Part shown: one piece after another, positions 55,218 to 63,839 of the stretch
Position numbering within the stretch: the stretch's first letter is position 1
Layout of the letters: every line of letters starts with the position of its first letter
Assembly: GCA_963666875.2 (NCBI GenBank)
Contig: CAXXPU010000007.1
Location: 1 to 64,000, forward strand
Length of the DNA stretch: 64,000 bases
Direction: 5' to 3'
Origin: G963662655 sp963666875
GTDB lineage: Bacteria > Cloacimonadota > Cloacimonadia > Cloacimonadales > JAIOQZ01
The notes under the pieces: generated by a model
What the model was told of the DNA's origin: nothing
The model's database searches: none
The model's input: the letters and a program-made list of their open reading frames with translations, nothing else
Program-made: the position numbers and the translations under genes

Positions 55218-56540
55218 TCAGATCTGCATCATACGGCGATTGCGTGCGCTACGCCTCCATTTCAAGGAATAGTGGATCACGACGTAGCCGATCATGATGA
55301 TGGGAACGAGTGAGCGGGTGATTGCCGCGCCGGTGAACTCGAAGTAGTGAATCATGACGTAGAAGAGGACAACGCTTGCGATCGCGCCGGTCAGGTTGAT
55401 ATAGAGGTACATTTTATTCTCGAGCTTGCCCATTACGACGGTCGTAATGAAGACGCTCAAGTTGAGGAAGAAATATCCGATGGCGTGAATACGCCCATAA
55501 TGGTACGCATCGGTATATCTGCCGCTGGTGAGAAATGCGGCGATGGGTTTCGCAAGAATGAGATAGATTACTGTCGGAGCCAGGATGAGGATGGTCATGA
55601 TTCCGATATTGATGTACATCTGCTTCCGTGCTTTGAGATGGATATTCCTGAATAACTCAGTCTCGAAAGCCTGATAGATCGAGGTACCGAAATTGTAGAT
55701 GTACATAGCGTGGTTTTTGCCAATGACATAGAGGCTGAATTGCTTCACGTCGTGCAACTTTTCGAGCATGATCGAGTCAAGCGCTTTATACGGAATGATG
55801 ACAAGGAAGCTGACTATCAGCGGACCACCGAATTTCAATCCATCCTTGAGAATCTGCCAGTCGAATTTAAAGTCCATTTTATTCTTCATGATGATCAGGG
55901 ATGTAATGGATACAATGGCATTACCCACCATGACTCCACCCAAACGCCCTGTAGCGCCCATCTTATACATAACGACCATAACAAGGGCTGCGCCGATGGA
56001 GCAAGCATGATATGCGGATGTAATCAGGAAATAGCCCCAGAATTTTCGGCTCATCCGATAATAGATCTGAAGGAAGAGGAACCAGATGTAGAAATACAGC
56101 TGGATCAGCATGAGGAAGATATAGGGTGTGAATGCGAAGCTGACTGCGGCAAACTTGAAATACAGCTTGAAAATGAAATAACACGCTGTCAGGAAAAAGA
56201 CATTGAAGAATGTCAGGAAAGACACAAGTGTGAATAGCGTTCGTTTCCTTTGTTCATCGGTGCTCCGGTGGAATGTTACCGCATAATAATGATTGAAAGC
56301 GAGATGTAGGATTGGATATAGAAACAACCCAAGAGAATTGTAATAACCAACAACGGAGAAATCTTCGGCAGAGAGATTTCGAGCGAAGATCGGTGAAGTG
56401 AATATTGCGATTGCCATGTGCAAGATCGTTGCGGCATAACTCAGAAGCGTGTTCTTGAAATTCGTGCCGAGTCGATTTCGCACTTTGATCCAGACCTGAG
56501 AAGTGGAATTTATCTCGTGTATTTTCGAAATTATGCTCAT
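55218..56540 (-). CDS. Wzx-type polysaccharide/oligosaccharide flippase
   Basis: 440 residues with about 12 membrane helices and the MOP-superfamily start S-Y-A-A-T-I-L-H-M-A-I-A-I-F-T-S-P-I-F-A-R-N-L-S. A basic C-terminal tail follows. It would move lipid-linked sugar repeat units across the inner membrane. No glycosyltransferases are next to it, and its ribosome binding site is weak. AT-richer than its neighbours, as is common for surface-polysaccharide genes. Confidence 0.85.
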   Translation of the reverse strand: MSIISKIHEINSTSQVWIKVRNRLGTNFKNTLLSYAATILHMAIAIFTSPIFARNLSAEDFSVVGYYNSLGLFLYPILHLAFNHYYAVTFHRSTDEQRKRTLFTLVSFLTFFNVFFLTACYFIFKLYFKFAAVSFAFTPYIFLMLIQLYFYIWFLFLQIYYRMSRKFWGYFLITSAYHACSIGAALVMVVMYKMGATGRLGGVMVGNAIVSITSLIIMKNKMDFKFDWQILKDGLKFGGPLIVSFLVIIPYKALDSIMLEKLHDVKQFSLYVIGKNHAMYIYNFGTSIYQAFETELFRNIHLKARKQMYINIGIMTILILAPTVIYLILAKPIAAFLTSGRYTDAYHYGRIHAIGYFFLNLSVFITTVVMGKLENKMYLYINLTGAIASVVLFYVMIHYFEFTGAAITRSLVPIIMIGYVVIHYSLKWRRSARNRRMMQI

Positions 56541-56797
56541 AGTGTCGTATTCTTACTACTCGTGGGTAAGAAGAAGCTTCTCTCGGTCGGCATATAATCT
56601 ATTACTTTGGTCATTGCTATTCCCTTAAAGGACTGATTTGCATAATCTGGGCATCAATGTCTTTGTCAAGGTAAAACTACCGCGCGTATATCTCCATTTA
56701 CTCGAGAATCTCCGTTTCAGCGAGGCGGATGCCATCCGATTTTCGTTGACAGTCGGCAAAGCAATATCTGTAATTATAGCCTGTTCAGGAGGTGAGA

Positions 56798-57310
56798 ATG
56801 AGTATCACGATAAACAATGCAACTCCATCTGACAGGGAAATCCTCGTGGAGATGCGGATTCGCTTTTTAAATGAATTCATGCCACCGGATGATATGGGTG
56901 CCGAAGAAATTCTACGGGAAAATCTTGCCAAGTACATGCAGCGCGCGCTTGAAAGCGGGGAATACATCGGTCTTCTGGGATATATCGATGGCGTGCTGGC
57001 ATCGGCGGGAGGCATGGTTGTCTGGCAGCTCCCGGCAAGTTACCGGATGATGCGCGGTCGGAAGGGTTATATTCTCAGTATCTACACGATTCCCGAGTTC
57101 AGGCGTAAAGGGTTGTGCGGTATGATGATCGACGAATTCATCCGATATGGCAAGTCGCATGAAATCGATACGCTGCATCTTCACGCCGGCGCGATGGGCG
57201 ATAAGATCTATAGAAAGGCAGGCTTTGGACAGCCGCACGAGCCGGAACTGGTGATATATGATGTGGGAAGCTGGATTAGTGCCGATCCTTCGACTCCGCT
57301 ACAAGGATGA
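56798..57310 (+). CDS. GNAT-family N-acetyltransferase
   Basis: 170 residues; AGGAGG lies 6 nt before the ATG at 56798. The acetyl-CoA motif is Y-T-I-P-E-F-R-R-K-G-L-C-G-M-M (about 104-118), followed by the later strand L-H-L-H-A and Y-R-K-A-G-F. The last ten residues (S-A-D-P-S-T-P-L-Q-G) are encoded by a decayed copy of the C-C-T-T-C-G-A-C-T-C-C hairpin core, so the C-terminus is repeat-derived. Substrate unknown. Convergent with the flagellar operon. Confidence 0.88.
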   Translation: MSITINNATPSDREILVEMRIRFLNEFMPPDDMGAEEILRENLAKYMQRALESGEYIGLLGYIDGVLASAGGMVVWQLPASYRMMRGRKGYILSIYTIPEFRRKGLCGMMIDEFIRYGKSHEIDTLHLHAGAMGDKIYRKAGFGQPHEPELVIYDVGSWISADPSTPLQG

Positions 57311-57356
57311 CACTGTTGAAATCAGGATGATAATGGGAAGAAGGATAGGGAAGGAT

Positions 57357-57374
57357 GCCGAGCAGGAGCTCGGC
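57357..57374. terminator. Hairpin between the GNAT gene and fliI
   Basis: GCCGAGC-AGGA-GCTCGGC, a perfect 7-bp stem with a 4-nt loop, 15 nt beyond the fliI stop on the minus strand and followed there by a pyrimidine-rich stretch. It may end the flagellar transcript. Confidence 0.5.
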
Positions 57375-57388
57375 GGACCCAGGAGAGA

Positions 57389-58708
57389 TTAGCCGGACGT
57401 ACCGCCAACGATTTTATGCAGTCCTTCAAGCGTATTCTGCATGGTCGATTTGTCTTTCATATCCTGCTTGAGGAGCGAATTGAGTGCGTCGATCTTGGAG
57501 ATGGCGTGGTCGATCTTGGGGTTACTGCCCGGTGAATATGCGCCGATGTTGATCAGGTCTTCCGCGTCGCGATAGGTGGCGAGGATATCGATTGCCTTTC
57601 GAGCGTCCATTCGATGCTGATTGTCAATCACGGTGTTCATCACACGACTGATGCTCTGCAAGATATCCACTGCCGGGTAATGCCCGCGCGAGGCGATCTT
57701 GCGCGAAAGCACGATGTGTCCGTCCAGGATCGATCGAGCAGCGTCCGCGATGGGTTCGTCCATGTCGCCACCTTCGACCAGTACTGCGTACAATGCCGTG
57801 ATCGAACCGCGGTCGGAAGTGCCGGCTCGTTCGAGTAATTTCGGCAGATCGGAGAAGACCGACGGCGTGTAGCCCTTGGTGGTGGGCGGTTCGCCGATGG
57901 CGAGTCCAATCTCGCGCTTAGCCATGGCGAAGCGGGTGACCGAGTCCATCATGAACATCACGTTCAGACCCTGATCCCGGAAATATTCGGCGATGGTTGT
58001 CGCGACAAGCGCGCCCTTGATACGGCTCAGCGCTGCCTGATCGGATGTTGCCACCACGACAACGGAGCGTTTGAGGCCTTCTTCGCCAAGGTCGTTTTCG
58101 ATGAAGTCCCGCACCTCGCGTCCGCGCTCGCCGATCAGCGCGATCACGTTCACGTCTGCGCTGGTGTTTCGCGCGATCATACCCAGCAGCACGCTTTTCC
58201 CGACGCCCGATCCGGCGAAGATACCGGTACGCTGTCCCTTTCCGCAGGTCAGGAGGCTGTCGATGCTTCGAATGCCCAGTTCCAGCGGTTCCTGAATGGT
58301 CTTTCGGGTCAGCGGATTCGGTGGTGCGCTATAGACGGAGCGTTTTTCACGCAACCTGAGCTTGCCCTTGCCGTCAATGGGATTACCGAGTCCGTCCAGG
58401 ATACGTCCTTTCAGTTCGTCGCCCACGCCCACGGCGAAGGGTTCGCGGAAGGTCGATACCTGATTGCCGGGCGCGATTCCGTACAATTCCTTTAGCGGCA
58501 TGAGGAGGGTCTTGTTTTTCTTGAAGCCCACCACTTCGGCAACGTGCTTTTTCCCGTCACTGCTTTCGATGTAGCAGATATCGCCGATGGACGCAGCGGG
58601 GCCGTTCGCTTCCACGATAAGGCCGATAATCTGCGAGATGGTGCCGTTACGCCGGATGGGATCAACCCGATCCAGCATCGCGTGGTATTTGTTGAATTGT
58701 ATCGACAT
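57389..58708 (-). CDS. fliI: Flagellar export ATPase FliI
   Basis: 439 residues. Walker A AGSGVGKS (165-172), the type III ATPase motif G-E-R-G-R-E-V, and D-S-V-T-R-F-A-M-A-K-R-E-I are all present. It powers and unfolds substrates for export through the flagellar type III apparatus, with FliH as regulator. Begins 10 nt after fliH. The operon ends here; no fliJ is seen downstream, where a convergent gene follows. Confidence 0.97.
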   Translation of the reverse strand: MSIQFNKYHAMLDRVDPIRRNGTISQIIGLIVEANGPAASIGDICYIESSDGKKHVAEVVGFKKNKTLLMPLKELYGIAPGNQVSTFREPFAVGVGDELKGRILDGLGNPIDGKGKLRLREKRSVYSAPPNPLTRKTIQEPLELGIRSIDSLLTCGKGQRTGIFAGSGVGKSVLLGMIARNTSADVNVIALIGERGREVRDFIENDLGEEGLKRSVVVVATSDQAALSRIKGALVATTIAEYFRDQGLNVMFMMDSVTRFAMAKREIGLAIGEPPTTKGYTPSVFSDLPKLLERAGTSDRGSITALYAVLVEGGDMDEPIADAARSILDGHIVLSRKIASRGHYPAVDILQSISRVMNTVIDNQHRMDARKAIDILATYRDAEDLINIGAYSPGSNPKIDHAISKIDALNSLLKQDMKDKSTMQNTLEGLHKIVGGTSG

Positions 58709-58718
58709 CTCGCGCCGC

Positions 58719-59396
58719 CTAATGGGTCATGTCGTCTTTGAGCAGTTTGCGGCGGATTTCCTGAAACTGTGTATCGATGCTCGCATCGACCGATCCGTTC
58801 GAAGTCTCGATCATGCAACCTCCCGGTTCGATGCGGGGTGACGGCACAATCTCGACGTCGTCCGGCAGATCGACCTGCATGCGGATCGCGTCGAGGTTTT
58901 CTTTCACCAGTTCCCAATCCTTGCGGTTCACGTGGATCTTGATGGAGCGGTTGTCATTGATCTGGTTCAGACCCTTTTTCAGGATGGTCAGGATGATCTC
59001 CGGCTTGGTCTCAATTTCGAGATCGGTGACTTTCCGGGCGATATCGAGGACCAGCGAAAGCATCTCGTGTTCTTCGGTTTCGTAGATGGTGTCCATCTCG
59101 CGATGGAATTTATCGGCGATCTTCTTCAGGATCTGGAAGGACTTGTTGAACTGCTCGTGGTATTTCTGTTCGGACTGCTTCAGACCTTCCTGAAATCCCT
59201 GGTCGTACGCCTTCTTTTTCTCCTGCAGGATCTGCTGGGCGAATTGCTGTCCCGCCTTGTCCAGTTCCCGTTTAAAGATGCGCTTCACGATGTCGCTGTC
59301 GAGCGACCGGACCGCTCCCTGAGTAGGTTCTTCCTGCTGGGAGGCGATCCGGGCGCTCTTCACGGGGAAATCCGATTTTACTTTCATCTCCTGCAT
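58719..59396 (-). CDS. fliH: Flagellar assembly protein FliH
   Basis: 225 residues. A long charged coiled coil (about 40-110, rich in K-K-x-x-x and Q-x-G-x-x-x-G) precedes the C-terminal FliH/V-ATPase E-like domain (about 115-215, with E-P-G-G-C-M-I-E-T). It sits between fliG and fliI as usual and binds the export ATPase. The first of two close ATGs is taken because the second would overlap its own GGAG site. Confidence 0.92.
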   Translation of the reverse strand: MQEMKVKSDFPVKSARIASQQEEPTQGAVRSLDSDIVKRIFKRELDKAGQQFAQQILQEKKKAYDQGFQEGLKQSEQKYHEQFNKSFQILKKIADKFHREMDTIYETEEHEMLSLVLDIARKVTDLEIETKPEIILTILKKGLNQINDNRSIKIHVNRKDWELVKENLDAIRMQVDLPDDVEIVPSPRIEPGGCMIETSNGSVDASIDTQFQEIRRKLLKDDMTH

Positions 59397-59404
59397 GATT
59401 CACC

Positions 59405-60478
59405 CTATTCGATGAAGTCCTCACCGCCCTTGGTCAGCTGGATCTCGCCCAGTTCTTCAAGCTTGCGAATCACATCGAGGATGTTTTGGCGCGCGTTCTC
59501 AACGTCACGCAGCCGCACCGGGCCGGCATACTCCATTTCTTCCTGGATGATGCTGGCGGCACGCTCGGAGATGTTGTTGAATATCTTGTCCTGCACATCG
59601 TCGTTGGCGCCCTTGAGAGCCAGCGCCAGGTCTTTCTGGTCGATGTCGCGCAGGATTTTCTGTATTGTACGGTCGTCGAGATAGATGATGTCTTCGAAGA
59701 CGAACATGAGGTTCTTGATCTCGGTAGCGAGCTTCGGATCCTTGGCTGCGACTGCCTCGAGGATGGAGCGCTCGGTCGTCGATCCGACCATATTGATAAT
59801 CTCGGCTGCCGCGGATATGCCGCCGAACTTGGTTCCCTGCTGGCTGAAATCGATGCGGTCTTCCAGCACGCGCTCGACCGTCTCGATCATATCCTGCGAG
59901 ACACGTTCCATGGTGGCGAAACGCATGATCACATCGTTGCGGAGGTCTTCGGGCAGTTCGGCGATGACGTTCGCCGCCTGGGTTGGTTCGAGCTGGGTCA
60001 GCACAAGTGCGATCGTCTGCGGATGCTCCTTCTGAATGAAGGTGAGAAGCTGCGTGGAATCGACCTGCTTCAACACGTTGAAGCCGCGCACCTGCATCAG
60101 TCGCTGGATCTTCTTGATGATCTCCATCGCGCGGATATCGCCAACGGCGTCTTCCAGCACCTCACGGGCGTACTCGATACCGCCCAGCGAGATATACTGC
60201 TGCGCCTTTACCATTTCGTAGAATTCTTCGAACACGGCTTCGGTGATCTTGGGTTCGACCGCGGAGGTGGTCGCGATACGCGCGGTCACCTCTTCCACAT
60301 CATCTCCGCTCATGTGCTGGAGCAGGGAGGCGGAGGCTTCCTTTCCCAGGCCGATCATCAGAATCGCGGCTTTGTGCGCGCCGGAGAACTTCTTCAGTAT
60401 CTTCCGGTATTCTTCGATCCGGTCCGGAGTAATCCCGAATTCGAGAGGGATGTTCGGATTTTGTGCATTGTCTTCCAT
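59405..60478 (-). CDS. fliG: Flagellar motor switch protein FliG
   Basis: 357 residues. FliG N domain (K-A-A-I-L-M-I-G-L-G), middle domain with the E-H-P-Q-T-I-A-L-V-L motif, and C-terminal domain (L-M-F-V-F-E-D-I, then L-A-L-A-L-K-G and charged residues for stator contact). An N-terminal extension of about 30 residues is unusual but fairly common. Start overlaps fliF stop by 1 nt. Confidence 0.97.
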   Translation of the reverse strand: MEDNAQNPNIPLEFGITPDRIEEYRKILKKFSGAHKAAILMIGLGKEASASLLQHMSGDDVEEVTARIATTSAVEPKITEAVFEEFYEMVKAQQYISLGGIEYAREVLEDAVGDIRAMEIIKKIQRLMQVRGFNVLKQVDSTQLLTFIQKEHPQTIALVLTQLEPTQAANVIAELPEDLRNDVIMRFATMERVSQDMIETVERVLEDRIDFSQQGTKFGGISAAAEIINMVGSTTERSILEAVAAKDPKLATEIKNLMFVFEDIIYLDDRTIQKILRDIDQKDLALALKGANDDVQDKIFNNISERAASIIQEEMEYAGPVRLRDVENARQNILDVIRKLEELGEIQLTKGGEDFIE

Positions 60479-62079
60479 TATTTTGACTCCTTCTCGATCA
60501 GCCAGCTCTTGATCAGTTTCACCGCGATCTCTGGATTGTCGATGATGAATTTCTTCACCGCATCCTGCAAGAGTTGATCTTCGGTCTGTTCGATTTCAAT
60601 ATCCTTCATAGGCTTGAAACTGTATGCGATACGACCTTCGCCCATCGGCATTCCTTCCTCGCCTTCCGGATAGAATCCTTCACGCTCGGCTTCGCCGGCG
60701 ATCATGGCAGGACGCAATGCAAGGCTCTCTTCCGCTTCATCGGCAGGACGCGCGAAGATCTTGCGGAACTGCGAGAACAGCGCCAGAAGCAGGATCACGA
60801 GAATGAGCAGTACGACGCCTTTCTCGACCATATCCAGAAGTTCCTGACGACGGATGTCTTCTTCACGCTTCATGCGTTCGAATTCCTGCTGGGCGTCGTC
60901 GAAGCGCATATTGCTGACCACGATCTGGTCGCCTCGTGTCGCGTCGAAACCGACCGCGCTACGCACCAGCGATTCGATCTTGGAAAGCTCGTCCGGTGTT
61001 CGTGCGGTGTAATCCCGCTTGATCTGCCCGTCGATCTGCTCCACGGAAGCCGCGTGGTTGACCACCACCGACACCGAGAGGCGCTTGATGTTGCCCACCT
61101 GGTTGGTGATGTGCTGCACGGTGCGGTTGATCTCGTAGTTGCTGATCAGGTGTTCGCTGGCGGCGGATGTGCTGTCCGCGCGATCCGCGTTCTGCGTGGT
61201 CTCGATCTCTTCCGATCGCGCCACCCGGCTTTCGGGATCGTATTTTTCGGTTGTGGTTTCGATGGTGTCGAAATTCAAATCGGCGCTGACCCGGACATCC
61301 GAATTGCCCGGTTCCAGAATATTGTTCAGTTGCGCCTGGATCTTACGTTTCAAATAATCTTCGACCTTGCGTTGGAGGGTCATCTGGTAGTTGGAGAGCC
61401 CTGCCACAGAATCATCGTAGTGCTCGGTCAGCTCGTGTCCGTCCTGATCGGTGATACTGACGCGGTTGATCTCGAGTCCTTCCACCGCGGAAGCGATGAG
61501 GTTGGAGATTCCGCTGATCTGGCTTGCGTTCAGCTTCTGCTTTACCCGCAGGAACACGGAAGCGGACGGCTCTTTCTGGTCTTCCTTGAAGAGGCGTTCT
61601 TCAGGGAATACCAGATGTACGCGTACGAACTCGATTCCGTTGATCGCGCGGATGGTGCGCTGCAATTCGCCTTCGATCGCGCGCTGGAAATTGATGTTCT
61701 GCACCTTTTCGGTGACGCCCAGGTTGGTCTTGTCGAATATCTCGTATCCGGTTCCGCCCTGGGTCAGAATGCCTTCGGAGGCGAGCTTGATACGGGTTTC
61801 ATAGACCTGGTCGCGCGGGATGAGGATAGTGCCGCCGCCGTCGGAAATGCGGTATTCGATCTTCAATTCGTCCAGCTTCTCGATCGTCTTGGCGGCTTCC
61901 TTGGGGTCCATACTGCCGAAAAGCAAACCGTATTCGACTTTGGTACTCCAGGAGATCAGCCAAACAAAGGCGACGATGGTTAGAATGAAGAGCGATCCGA
62001 GAACGATCTTCTGCCTCGTTTCCAGGCGCAGATAAATCTCAGACGCTTTTTTCCTGAAATCTGCAAGGAATTCTTTCAT
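60478..62079 (-). CDS. fliF: Flagellar M-ring protein FliF
   Basis: 533 residues. Two membrane helices (about 25-43 and 435-455) flank the periplasmic ring-building region with L-F-G-S-M-D-P-K-E-A, D-G-G-G-T-I-L-I-P, and the family motif F-Q-R-A-I-E-G-E-L-Q-R-T-I. The C-terminal segment ends in the FliG-binding helix. It forms the MS ring. The upstream gene is fliE; the ribosome binding site is weak. Confidence 0.97.
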   Translation of the reverse strand: MKEFLADFRKKASEIYLRLETRQKIVLGSLFILTIVAFVWLISWSTKVEYGLLFGSMDPKEAAKTIEKLDELKIEYRISDGGGTILIPRDQVYETRIKLASEGILTQGGTGYEIFDKTNLGVTEKVQNINFQRAIEGELQRTIRAINGIEFVRVHLVFPEERLFKEDQKEPSASVFLRVKQKLNASQISGISNLIASAVEGLEINRVSITDQDGHELTEHYDDSVAGLSNYQMTLQRKVEDYLKRKIQAQLNNILEPGNSDVRVSADLNFDTIETTTEKYDPESRVARSEEIETTQNADRADSTSAASEHLISNYEINRTVQHITNQVGNIKRLSVSVVVNHAASVEQIDGQIKRDYTARTPDELSKIESLVRSAVGFDATRGDQIVVSNMRFDDAQQEFERMKREEDIRRQELLDMVEKGVVLLILVILLLALFSQFRKIFARPADEAEESLALRPAMIAGEAEREGFYPEGEEGMPMGEGRIAYSFKPMKDIEIEQTEDQLLQDAVKKFIIDNPEIAVKLIKSWLIEKESK

Positions 62080-62123
62080 AATACCCGACTCACGTATTTT
62101 GTTAGAGAATTACTTTCAGGAGA

Positions 62124-62435
62124 TTATACAGACGTTTTGATAACTTCCTTGTACGCCTCAAGCATCTTGTTGCGAATCTGCATGACGAGATTGAAGCTCA
62201 TGTTGGCTTTCTCCACGGCGAGCATCACCTGATGGGGATCGATGTCCTCACCGGCGATGATGCTGCGGATGCTATCATCGGCTTCGACCTGCATGTCGTT
62301 GGCTTCCTCGATATAATTCTTCATCATATCCTTGAAGGAGGTCTCGGGAATTTCCTGAGACTGTGCCTTGCCGGAAGCTGCCTGACTCGACAGTTCGCGT
62401 ATTTGCTGCAACGCCTGAATTCTTGGGTCTGTCAT
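62124..62435 (-). CDS. fliE: Flagellar hook-basal body complex protein FliE
   Basis: 103 residues. Ends with the conserved FliE segment P-H-Q-V-M-L-A-V-E-K-A-N-M-S-F-N-L-V-M-Q-I-R-N-K. GGAG precedes the start. It links the MS ring to the proximal rod. Confidence 0.95.
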   Translation of the reverse strand: MTDPRIQALQQIRELSSQAASGKAQSQEIPETSFKDMMKNYIEEANDMQVEADDSIRSIIAGEDIDPHQVMLAVEKANMSFNLVMQIRNKMLEAYKEVIKTSV

Positions 62436-62448
62436 CTGTTTTTCTCCG

Positions 62449-62751
62449 TTACAATCGAATATCCAGCTTCGAACCGATCATTACAGCCGGATCATTCTTC
62501 GCGATGAAAGATATTCCTTGCACTATTAATTTATCGTCTCCAAAGACTTCGTGCAACACCTTTTTTTCTTCATCGCTGAGAATATTTCGAAGTTCGCCCG
62601 AGGAAACCGCGAGCTGCTGCTCTTTCGTCGTGTTTTCTACACGCGTTTTACGGGTACCGGACAATCGGCTGTTATTCTCGTAACTGCGGACGATATTCTG
62701 AACGCCGGCGGAAATCGCGCCGGTTGTTTGATTGTTCACCGTCAATGCCAT
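62449..62751 (-). CDS. Small conserved-looking hypothetical protein between flgC and fliE
   Basis: 100 residues, with AGGAG upstream, 14 nt from flgC and 13 nt from fliE. No known domain is recognised. The N-terminal half is polar (T-V-N-N-Q-T-T-G-A-I) and the middle is helical with many acidic residues (L-R-N-I-L-S-D-E-E-K-K-V-L-H-E-V-F); it ends G-S-K-L-D-I-R-L. Its tight place in a basal-body operon suggests a rod or export accessory role, which is inference only. Confidence 0.8.
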   Translation of the reverse strand: MALTVNNQTTGAISAGVQNIVRSYENNSRLSGTRKTRVENTTKEQQLAVSSGELRNILSDEEKKVLHEVFGDDKLIVQGISFIAKNDPAVMIGSKLDIRL

Positions 62752-62765
62752 GATCTGCTCCTGTC

Positions 62766-63263
62766 CTACAGCTTGATCGCTTTACGCAGCATTTCTTTGG
62801 TGCTGTTGATCGCGGTTACGTTGGCTTCGAACGATCTCGTCGCCGAGATCAGATCGGTCATTTCCTGAATGATGTTTACGTTTGGCATGGCGACATAGCC
62901 ATTTTCATCGGCATCAGGATGAGATGGATCGTATTCCATGCGAAGCTCGGAAGGGTCCCGTACGATATCGGAGACATGCACACCGGCGGAACAGCACTTG
63001 TCCTTTCGCTCGAAAGGAACTTCGGGCATGTGTTCGCTCTCGGTGCGGTTGAGCTTCAGTACGGATTCGTGTAGAACGGTCTGAAAACGCTCGTCGTCGG
63101 AGCCGGATTGCACGATGGGAATCTTGCGGCGATAGGCTTCGCCTTCCGGCGTGCGCGTTGTCTCGGCGTTGGCGATGTTTTCGGAGATGACATTCATTCT
63201 CGTACGCTGGACAGAAAGCCCCGCGGAGCTGATGTCGATCGCGTTAAACAACGATTTCAACAT
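62766..63263 (-). CDS. flgC: Flagellar basal-body rod protein FlgC
   Basis: 165 residues. Starts M-L-K-S-L-F-N-A-I-D-I-S-S-A-G-L, followed by N-V-I-S-E-N-I-A-N-A-E-T-T, and ends in a helical rod-protein C-terminus with M-P-N-V-N-I-I-Q-E-M-T-D-L. GGAGG precedes the start. Proximal rod component. Confidence 0.96.
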   Translation of the reverse strand: MLKSLFNAIDISSAGLSVQRTRMNVISENIANAETTRTPEGEAYRRKIPIVQSGSDDERFQTVLHESVLKLNRTESEHMPEVPFERKDKCCSAGVHVSDIVRDPSELRMEYDPSHPDADENGYVAMPNVNIIQEMTDLISATRSFEANVTAINSTKEMLRKAIKL

Positions 63264-63276
63264 TCAATCCTCCTCA

Positions 63277-63699
63277 TCACGTTGACGGCGTTCCCTTGAT
63301 TGCCGAATTGAGGTTTGCGAACTTTTTCTTCAGGAGGTTGATGTTCATCTCGAATCGAATACTGTTCTTCGCGAGCTCCGCCATTTCCTGGTCGATATCC
63401 ACATTGTTGATCGCGCTGTCGTTGCGGGTGCTTTCGCTGAACTCGACTCGCGGCTGCACTTCGCTCAGATTGCCGGTCCCAATGGGGATATGACGGGCAT
63501 TGGTCTGTCCGTCGGGCACATTGTGCTTTTGGATATGTTTCTGATACTCATCTTCGAACGACACCTTGCGCGCTCTATAGCAAGGCGTGTTCACGTTGGC
63601 GATGTTGTTTGAAATCGCCTTCTGACGCAACGAGTAAGCATCCAGACTTTTTTCCAGGTCTGGCACTGAGATCCGCTCGAACAAAAATCTTGAGATCAT
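63277..63699 (-). CDS. flgB: Flagellar basal-body rod protein FlgB
   Basis: 140 residues. The ATG at 63699 has GGAGG (63705-63709); an earlier in-frame ATG lies in the promoter region. N-terminal rod motif S-N-N-I-A-N-V-N-T-P and C-terminal D-I-D-Q-E-M-A-E-L. First gene of the operon flgB-flgC-hypothetical-fliE-fliF-fliG-fliH-fliI. Confidence 0.95.
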   Translation of the reverse strand: MISRFLFERISVPDLEKSLDAYSLRQKAISNNIANVNTPCYRARKVSFEDEYQKHIQKHNVPDGQTNARHIPIGTGNLSEVQPRVEFSESTRNDSAINNVDIDQEMAELAKNSIRFEMNINLLKKKFANLNSAIKGTPST

Positions 63700-63720
63700 A
63701 ATAACCTCCGAGCGGGTAAG

Positions 63721-63737
63721 ATGCAACCTCTATGCCA
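63721..63737 (-). promoter_or_regulatory. Sigma-54-type promoter of the flagellar operon
   Basis: On the minus strand TGGCAT-n5-TTGCAT (63737 down to 63721) matches the -24/-12 consensus, with the GG and GC dinucleotides exactly 10 nt apart. The expected start site is about 12 nt downstream, near 63711, leaving a very short leader that still includes the GGAGG site of flgB. Confidence 0.6.
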
Positions 63738-63839
63738 AAATCGTTTGTGTTGAAATATATGGAGTTACGGAATTGCGGCGTGTTTTCTCACTGGAAAATT
63801 CCGTATTTTTTCCATCCGGAAGAGGAAAGTTTTTCCAGG

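Noticed and set aside
60574..61983. 469-codon open frame antisense to fliF (and a similar one at 59486-60577 opposite fliG)
   Set aside because: Both mirror certain flagellar genes; translated sequences are low-complexity with no known features.
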